Virus record (IMG/VR): IMGVR_UViG_3300026199_000003
Coordinates: 1 to 26,697 of that record
From: a virus
Direction: 5' to 3' (one strand)
DNA length: 26,697 bases
Under the pieces are notes generated by a model, which was not told where the DNA came from, did no database searches, and saw only the letters and a list, made by a program, of their open reading frames with translations. Below are positions 22,667-26,697 of the stretch, piece by piece (positions within the stretch are counted from its first letter, which is position 1; each line of letters starts with the position of its first letter). The position numbers and the translations under genes were made by a program.

Positions 22667-22805
22667 GACATTTCCTCCATGTTTTTTGGGAGAAGAGGCC
22701 GACCTTGCTGTGTCATGAGCATTTGCGGTAGGATGCAATTGGCCGACCCCTTCAGGTTGACTTTTGATTCTATTTTGGTTAGGATTTGATTTATTGCTCA
22801 TGACA
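22660..22805. repeat. Three copies of TGCTCATGACA in the control region
   Basis: TGCTCATGACA occurs at 22660-22670 and 22795-22805, and inverted as TGTCATGAGCA at 22711-22721. The two same-strand copies include ATG codons (22666 and 22801) of the same frame. They may be operator sites or remnants of a duplicated start region. No other gene lies in 22667-22878. Confidence 0.5.
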
Positions 22806-22811
22806 TATACC

Positions 22812-22839
22812 AATATATGCCAATTTACGCCATTGTCAA
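22812..22839 (-). promoter_or_regulatory. Leftward sigma70-like early promoter
   Basis: On the minus strand TTGACA (22839-22834), a 16-base spacer and TATATT (22817-22812) form a near-consensus promoter. Transcription would begin near 22805 and lead into the early operon starting at ATG 22666. The octamer array overlaps both boxes, so repressor binding should block it. Confidence 0.7.
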
Positions 22840-22862
22840 GCATATTATGCAAAATATGCAAT
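22833..22862 (+). promoter_or_regulatory. Possible rightward promoter for the repressor gene
   Basis: TTGTCA (22833-22838) with TGCAAT (22857-22862) at 18 bases is a moderate match. Its -35 box overlaps that of the leftward promoter on the other strand, so only one polymerase could bind at a time. It would give a very short leader before GTG 22879, which has no ribosome site. Confidence 0.4.
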
Positions 22863-22878
22863 AAAAAGCCAAAATAAT

Positions 22879-23262
22879 GTGGATATAGCCAATATTCTGA
22901 AGGGACTGCGTGAAGAAATGGGGTTCGGGCGGGACCAGAGGGGATTTGCAACCAAAATTGGCCTTAGTTTAAGAACACTCTCCCGTTGGGAAACGGGTGA
23001 GGGTGAACCAAAGCCGTATCAATGGCACAGAATAGTCAGGATATGCCGTGAAACGCACCCAGAAGCCGTAGATTCGTTGATCCCAGCGGTGGAGGTGGTA
23101 GATAATGATAACCATGAGGAGGCCGAGGAAGGTATGCTAAAACAACTTATACAGGCTCAACAAAAAATCATTGAGCTTCAGGAGGAAAACAAACAATTGA
23201 GAGAAGAACTCTCAAAAGCCCCCAACCAGTCCCGGAAGAAGAAAAACGGGAACGGAGCCTAG
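22879..23262 (+). CDS. HTH (XRE/cI-like) transcriptional repressor
   Basis: The 127-residue protein has an N-terminal helix-turn-helix: FATKIGLSLRTLSRWETGEG (about 23-42), the classic XRE pattern. A variable acidic middle follows, then a coiled coil (MLKQLIQAQQKIIELQEENK, about 85-105) that should mediate dimerisation, and a basic tail (SRKKKNGNGA). No LexA-like peptidase domain is present, so induction would not be by RecA-aided self-cleavage. The start is GTG at 22879, without a ribosome site; a leaderless message is possible. It faces the leftward early promoter across phased octamers, as expected for the lysogeny repressor. Confidence 0.85.
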   Translation: MDIANILKGLREEMGFGRDQRGFATKIGLSLRTLSRWETGEGEPKPYQWHRIVRICRETHPEAVDSLIPAVEVVDNDNHEEAEEGMLKQLIQAQQKIIELQEENKQLREELSKAPNQSRKKKNGNGA

Positions 23263-23274
23263 CTGGGGGGGGCA

Positions 23275-23414
23275 ATGCTAAAAACGGCTCCAAGCATCAC
23301 ACATTGGAATGGGTTTGCTTCCGGGACAAAAAAATAAGGAGAACACCTTGCAGTTGCTGTGAAAACCACATCTGCTATGAGGGCTTGCATGGGTTGTTCA
23401 AATGGGAGGCTTAG
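23275..23414 (+). CDS. Candidate Cys-rich small ORF, possibly made by -1 frameshift
   Basis: After GGGGGGGG, ATG at 23275 begins a 20-codon frame (MLKTAPSITHWNGFASGTKK) ending at TAA 23337. The last two sense codons are part of the heptamer A AAA AAA (23328-23334) in the phase of a -1 slippery site. A -1 shift joins it to a frame that reads IRRTPCSCCENHICYEGLHG and stops at TAG 23414, right before the next ATG. That second frame is also open upstream to 23175 and has a TTG at 23304. The Cys-rich part (four Cys in 12 residues) looks coded. Which start and frame are used is unclear; a sequencing slip in the A run would look the same. Confidence 0.4.
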
Positions 23415-23537
23415 ATGGAAGGATTGCTAACCTTGTGGACCTTGCTCATCAGCCTGTTTGTCCGGTGGGAATGGGTCAGAAAGATATTTAGATTTTTTGG
23501 AAAAGAATTGCCCCCTACACCAAAGGAATGGGACTAA
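23415..23537 (+). CDS. 40-residue membrane microprotein in the repressor operon
   Basis: ATG at 23415 has GGGAGG five bases upstream and opens 40 codons to TAA at 23537. The product starts MEGLLTLWTLLISLFV, a single membrane helix, then basic-aromatic RWEWVRKIFRFFGKEL and a Pro-rich end. Being downstream of the repressor on the same strand, it is likely expressed in the lysogen, which suits a superinfection-exclusion or lysogenic-conversion role. That is inference. Its stop overlaps the stop of the convergent minus-strand gene. Confidence 0.65.
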   Translation: MEGLLTLWTLLISLFVRWEWVRKIFRFFGKELPPTPKEWD

Positions 23538-23785
23538 GGTTTAGGTTTAGTCTTGTCGCCTTCCGTGTCCCTATGTGCCAGAAGATGCGAAAGAATTAGC
23601 TGGTTAGCATCTTTGAGTGGCTCAAGGCTACTATCCAAATCCTCCCTAGTTAAAATCGAGCGTTCCAGTGAGTCTGTTCTTTCTTCTAGCCGATCAATGC
23701 GTCCGAATAATCGTTTCACGATAAAAGCCATCCCACCCGCCAGCATAGTACACATAGCCAAAAACCAATCATTCAACTTGTCCAC
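23534..23785 (-). CDS. Membrane-anchored coiled-coil protein
   Basis: About 83 residues from GTG 23785 (CGGAG five bases upstream): DKLNDWFLAM, a membrane helix (CTMLAGGMAFIVKRLF), then a coiled coil (RIDRLEERTDSLERSILT) and a charged C-terminus. ATG 23803 in the same frame is the alternative start. N-in topology with a periplasmic coiled coil is the form of an inner-membrane spanin or an antiholin. It follows a small lipoprotein gene with a 17-base overlap. Being next to tail-fibre genes and far from the amidase, it may be a second lysis set. Confidence 0.6.
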   Translation of the reverse strand: MDKLNDWFLAMCTMLAGGMAFIVKRLFGRIDRLEERTDSLERSILTREDLDSSLEPLKDANQLILSHLLAHRDTEGDKTKPKP

Positions 23786-23909
23786 AATCACTCCGTACCT
23801 CATCCATAACTAGCTCGCTGATAATATTGGCACTTGTAGAAAGTAGCACCGTTTCGACTATCCCACTGCAACCGCTCAACAACAAAGTTGCCACCAACAA
23901 ATACTTCAT
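23769..23909 (-). CDS. 46-residue lipoprotein
   Basis: The product starts MKYLLVATLLLSGCSGIVET: a lipoprotein signal with lipobox LLSGC, Cys at 14. The mature part is only about 33 residues, ending SDCGQVE. The ATG at 23909 overlaps the previous stop as ATGA, fixing the start against the longer open frame to 23969. It could be an outer-membrane spanin partner of the next gene or a surface protein that blocks receptor or DNA entry. Confidence 0.65.
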   Translation of the reverse strand: MKYLLVATLLLSGCSGIVETVLLSTSANIISELVMDEVRSDCGQVE

Positions 23910-24109
23910 CGTTTCAATATTTTTCTCGTAAGCATCACCAACACTAAAACCACCACCAGCCCTGCCCACACGCTACCTGTCTGCACATCCACTCCCATGA
24001 AGGACACGCTGTCCAGAGGCTTCGGCTCTATGACAATAGTTTGCTCCATCATCGGTTCGTCAGTTGTAATGACTGCCGTGTTCCCGTTAGCTGTTATCTC
24101 TTTTGTCAC
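23906..24109 (-). CDS. Small membrane protein with C-terminal anchor
   Basis: The 67-residue protein has a polar N-terminal 45 residues (TDEPMMEQTIVIEPKPLD) and one membrane helix near the end (VWAGLVVVLVLVMLTRKILKR), with a positive C-terminus, so the N-terminus should face the periplasm. The start is GTG at 24109 with GGAGAG seven bases upstream. It ends in an ATGA overlap with the lipoprotein gene. No family is recognised. Confidence 0.65.
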   Translation of the reverse strand: MTKEITANGNTAVITTDEPMMEQTIVIEPKPLDSVSFMGVDVQTGSVWAGLVVVLVLVMLTRKILKR

Positions 24110-24129
24110 TTAGTTGCTCTCCGTTTGTT

Positions 24130-24501
24130 TTAGTTAATCTCCACCCAACTGGTAGCATCTTCATCCCAATCATACATTTTATCATCATCTGGTCTTGGTA
24201 TTGGTGCATCCCAAAGACAAGTACCTTCGTTCAGTAACCAAGATGGAAAGGGTTGTGGAGCTATAAAAGCGTCTCTGGTTTGATCGTATGTATATCCTTT
24301 CCCTGCATAATTTTTACGGAGGGCTACACCACCATCGGGATCGTTAGAATTGGGTGCATAATGAATCCCACCTCTGGTGTTATAAGAGGTCTGTACCCAG
24401 TTACTTGCATCACCAACTACACCACTATCGATAAAATCCTGTTCAGCGACAATGACTCGCTGGACTATATTGTCGTTATCTATTTCAGCAAAATGGCTCA
24501 T
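24130..24501 (-). CDS. Tail-fibre accessory protein of the marine phage type
   Basis: The 123-residue protein reads MSHFAEIDNDNIVQRVIVAE, then GDASNWVQTSYNTRGG, ALRKNYAGKGYTYDQTRDAF and CLWDAPIPRPDDDKMYDWDE. This is a widespread protein in marine phages, found beside tail-fibre genes and thought to be a fibre subunit or assembly protein. It is mostly beta and polar, with no membrane segment. AAGGAA lies before ATG 24501. The family is recognised by pattern; its exact job is not known. Confidence 0.8.
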   Translation of the reverse strand: MSHFAEIDNDNIVQRVIVAEQDFIDSGVVGDASNWVQTSYNTRGGIHYAPNSNDPDGGVALRKNYAGKGYTYDQTRDAFIAPQPFPSWLLNEGTCLWDAPIPRPDDDKMYDWDEDATSWVEIN

Positions 24502-24514
24502 TGCTTATTCCTTA

Positions 24515-25501
24515 TTATTGAAATTTGTATCGAATGATCACTACACCAGAACCGCCAGCCCCGGAAGCTCCATCATCACGACAGCCACCTCCCCCTCCTC
24601 CTGTGTTTGCTGAACCAGCGGTGCCTCCGCTACCAGCAAGATTATCACCAGCTCCGCCACCACCTGAACCACCTGAGCCTACTGATCCTGAATTACCAGA
24701 TCCGCCACCTCCTCCGCCTCTACTGACAGCACTACCTGTAATACTTGAGGACGTTCCTGCACCTCCTGTACCACCATCATTACCTGAGTGTGTCCCTCCT
24801 ACAGCACCAGCCCCACCACCTCCAGATCCCCCCCAATTTCCGGGTGAAGATGTTACAGCACCACCATCATTACCTTCAGATGGACTATACGAACCAGCGT
24901 TTCCTGAACCGGGGGTTCCTTGACCATGCGTTCCAGATAAACCACCCCCACCACCTGAACCACCATCGTCTCCATCAACTCGATTTGCTGTCCCGTGTCC
25001 ACCGCCACCCCCTCCACCAGTAGAGCTGATCGTACTAAATGTTGATGTTCCGCCAGCACCTCCCTTCTCTGGAGCAGATGTGGCACTACTACCACCACCA
25101 CCTACAGTGACAGAGTATGAAGTTGCTGTGACAGAAAATCCTGTCGCTGTGCGATACCCTCCGGCCCCACCACCACCACCATGAACTATTCCTCCACCAG
25201 CACCTCCAGCAACAACAAGATATTCAACCTCACCATGTCCTAAAGTAGTGACTTCAAAAGTAGCTCCCGAATTAAATGTATGGACTTTATAATCTCCATC
25301 CGTAGTTATAGTCCCACCAGTTGCAACCATTCCTGTAAACGAAGATTTCCCGTGTCCCTGCGACATTGAAATTTCTCCAGAAGCATCATCAAACAAAGTA
25401 CGAACATCAGCATCGTTCATGCCAATTTGGTCTGTACCTGTATTACCTAGTTCAACATTTACATCATTGAGGCTAATTGCCCCACTAGCTGGGAGTGTCA
25501 T
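24515..25501 (-). CDS. Glycine-rich tail fibre, adhesin-like
   Basis: The 328-residue protein starts MTLPASGAISLNDVNVELG, a cap found on many phage tail proteins, then ALFD-type motif TLFDDASGEISMSQGHGKSS. Residues about 100-320 are dominated by Gly runs (GGGGGGGHG, GGSGGGGA) with Ser, Thr and Asp, as in T4 gp38-like adhesins that fold as polyglycine II helices. It ends GSGVVIIRYKFQ, the usual C-terminal strand. It would sit at the fibre tip and set host range. The opposite strand shows a false proline-rich frame. Gly-run length is likely to vary by slippage. Confidence 0.82.
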   Translation of the reverse strand: MTLPASGAISLNDVNVELGNTGTDQIGMNDADVRTLFDDASGEISMSQGHGKSSFTGMVATGGTITTDGDYKVHTFNSGATFEVTTLGHGEVEYLVVAGGAGGGIVHGGGGGAGGYRTATGFSVTATSYSVTVGGGGSSATSAPEKGGAGGTSTFSTISSTGGGGGGGHGTANRVDGDDGGSGGGGGLSGTHGQGTPGSGNAGSYSPSEGNDGGAVTSSPGNWGGSGGGGAGAVGGTHSGNDGGTGGAGTSSSITGSAVSRGGGGGGSGNSGSVGSGGSGGGGAGDNLAGSGGTAGSANTGGGGGGCRDDGASGAGGSGVVIIRYKFQ

Positions 25502-25513
25502 GAGTAATTATCC

Positions 25514-26697
25514 TTACATAGATCCGTATGCGGTAACATTACCAACAACGGTGAGGTTCCCAGAAGCATCTAATTTCATTTTGTTTACTGCACCCGTAGC
25601 AAAATAAAGAACACCTGCTGATTCTGTGATTGTCCAGTTGCCTAAATCCAGAGTTGTGATGTCGCAAGTTGCCGGGAGTCTCGCTGTGTTTAACGTACCA
25701 GATGAAATATTACTTGCCGAGGTTGTATCCGTTGTAGCAGAAGCTGCTAAGCCATGTGAACCAATACTTGTTACTGCTCCCGTAAGAGAGGATGTTGGAA
25801 CTGAAGATAACCGACCGTTTGGCAATGTGCCTGACCCAATATTTGAAGCATTAGTTGTATCAGTAGTCGCTGAAGCGGCTAAACCGTGAGAACCAATGCT
25901 TGTTACTGCACCACTAAGTTTAGAAGTGGCTATACCTGCACTAGCATCTACGTCTGCATTAACAATATCCACTAACTTGCTTTGTGCTATAGCCGCACTT
26001 GCGTTAATGTCAGCGTTTACAATTCCTCCAGCCCTAGTATAGTTAACACAAGTAACTACATTTGATGCTGTAGAAACAAACTCACCTACATCACCAGCCG
26101 CTGTTGTAATATTTGCACTACCGGGGAGATCAAGAGTACCAGCCCCGTGTGTCATTATTAATGCACCAGAAAATTCCAGAAAGAAGTGACGATCAGCCGC
26201 TACAGTAAAGGTTGTGAAGCCAGTTGTTCCTGTGCAGATAAAGTAATCACCATCCGTGCCAATAACTGTGGGAGATGCAGAAGCAATATCGCCACCTTTT
26301 TGCATTTGGATATAGTTGCCATTGCAATCTAGGAATCCACCTAATTGGGGTGATCCATCTGAAACAACGTCAGCTATTTTCGCATCTATTTGAGTTTGGA
26401 TTGAAGATGTTACTCCATTCACATAACCTAGTTCGGTATCGGTTGTTGTTGATACTGCAATCTTTTGCGAACCATTAGAAATAACTGCCCTACTAGCAGT
26501 TAAAGATTCTGTGTCAATTGTAGATGCAGAGCCAGTAATTGTAGCTTGTAACGTGGCATCACTAATGGCCGTATTGAGTTCGGCAAGAGTACCTGTAACA
26601 GTATTATTAGTCAGACTAATAGATTTATTAGTCAGCGTATTGGTCGATGACGCTGTGATTTGCCCTCCAATGGAAATTAATTGAAACCGTGTCCCAT
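25514..26697 (-). CDS. Tail fibre protein, partial at the right edge
   Basis: The frame is open from the right edge for 393 codons to TAA at 25514, so the N-terminus is missing. Early in the visible part it reads QITASSTNTLTNKSISLTN, a pattern common in marine phage fibres. It then repeats GAVTSIGSHGLAASATTDTT twice and NADxNASAxIAxSKL twice. The C-terminus ends GNLTVVGNVTAYGSM, suggesting a fibre stem with a Ser/Thr/Gly-rich repeat. It is 12 bases upstream of the glycine-rich fibre gene. An apparent GTG at 26422 is internal. Confidence 0.8.
   Translation of the reverse strand, partial: GTRFQLISIGGQITASSTNTLTNKSISLTNNTVTGTLAELNTAISDATLQATITGSASTIDTESLTASRAVISNGSQKIAVSTTTDTELGYVNGVTSSIQTQIDAKIADVVSDGSPQLGGFLDCNGNYIQMQKGGDIASASPTVIGTDGDYFICTGTTGFTTFTVAADRHFFLEFSGALIMTHGAGTLDLPGSANITTAAGDVGEFVSTASNVVTCVNYTRAGGIVNADINASAAIAQSKLVDIVNADVDASAGIATSKLSGAVTSIGSHGLAASATTDTTNASNIGSGTLPNGRLSSVPTSSLTGAVTSIGSHGLAASATTDTTSASNISSGTLNTARLPATCDITTLDLGNWTITESAGVLYFATGAVNKMKLDASGNLTVVGNVTAYGSM
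25703..25914 (-). repeat. Imperfect coding repeat in the tail fibre
   Basis: Two copies of the block GAVTSIGSHGLAASATTDTT lie about 45 residues apart (roughly 25703-25783 and 25837-25914). The amino acids are almost identical while the DNA differs at many third positions, so the repeat is old and held by selection on the fibre. Confidence 0.7.

Larger units (their letters stand above)
22806..22892. promoter_or_regulatory. Helically phased TATGCCAA octamer array, probable repressor operators
   Basis: Related octamers lie at 22806 (TATACCAA), 22816 (TATGCCAA), 22826 (TACGCCAT), 22846 (TATGCAAA), 22855 (TATGCAAT), 22865 (AAAGCCAA) and 22885 (ATAGCCAA), so seven copies keep a 9-10-base step, with positions 22836 and 22875 vacant. 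The array covers the leftward promoter and the start of the HTH repressor gene. All copies face the same side of the helix, which suits cooperative repressor binding. Confidence 0.6.

Noticed and set aside
23175-23262. A frameshift within the repressor linking it to the Cys-rich frame
   Set aside because: The only A run there (GAAAAAC) is not a proper slippery heptamer. The A AAA AAA further on fits better.
24525-24923. Proline-rich plus-strand frame opposite the glycine-rich fibre
   Set aside because: It is the antisense image of Gly codons (GGN read as NCC) and has no ribosome site; the minus-strand fibre explains it.
1-26697. CRISPR array, insertion sequence or rRNA
   Set aside because: No regularly spaced identical repeats, no transposase and no rRNA-like sequence were seen on either strand.

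Overview
The window is one stretch of a temperate, tailed double-stranded DNA phage genome with a P22-type head. It is open at both ends: a structural gene runs off the left edge and a tail-fibre gene off the right. The terminase, portal, scaffold, coat and adaptor proteins read as a short-tailed P22-like head module. The integrase, a cI-like repressor and an attachment site carrying half of a tRNA-Glu gene show that it can form a lysogen. The tail-fibre accessory and glycine-rich fibre proteins are of kinds common in uncultured marine phages. The tRNA-Glu half looks proteobacterial, perhaps alphaproteobacterial, but that host call is weak. The window is phage on both sides of the attachment site, so it is the attP form (free or circular phage), not a prophage end. 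No host flank is visible.

Layout. Nearly everything is on the minus strand, so biological order runs right to left. 26697-23534: tail fibre (partial), glycine-rich adhesin-like fibre, tail-fibre accessory protein, then three small membrane or lipoprotein genes. 23537-22879, on the plus strand: the only rightward unit, holding the HTH repressor, a candidate cysteine-rich ORF and a 40-residue membrane microprotein. 22900-22660: divergent control region with a good sigma70-like leftward promoter and an array of TATGCCAA-like octamers spaced about one helical turn apart. 22666-16581: early and replication genes (OB-fold-like early protein, microproteins, Sak4-like recombinase, SSB-like protein, replication initiator-like protein, primase-helicase, VRR-NUC nuclease). 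16572-15181: integrase and attP, with arm-type repeats. 15152-12051: accessory operon (2OG-Fe(II) oxygenase-like, membrane protein, zinc ribbon, dATP/dGTP diphosphohydrolase-like protein, HTH plus metallophosphoesterase). 11971-10325: lysis genes (amidase, holin-like, nested spanin-like pair) and small exported proteins. 10344-1: small genes, terminase subunits, portal, scaffold, coat, adaptor, a beta-propeller-like tail protein and a partial large protein with GNAT-like and DRH-type motifs.

How it fits together. The genome is very compact: ATGA or TAATG overlaps join most neighbours, and these overlaps fix several starts inside longer open frames. The leftward promoter at 22812-22839 probably drives the early genes and is probably shut off by the rightward repressor acting on the phased octamers. 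The Sak4-like protein and SSB-like protein form a recombination pair; the primase-helicase and initiator-like protein run replication, and no DNA polymerase is present in the window. On integration the phage would supply the 5' half of tRNA-Glu, possibly with a promoter. The coat gene is set off by two hairpins in front and a strong terminator behind.

All functional calls rest on motifs and remembered family patterns. No database search was run.
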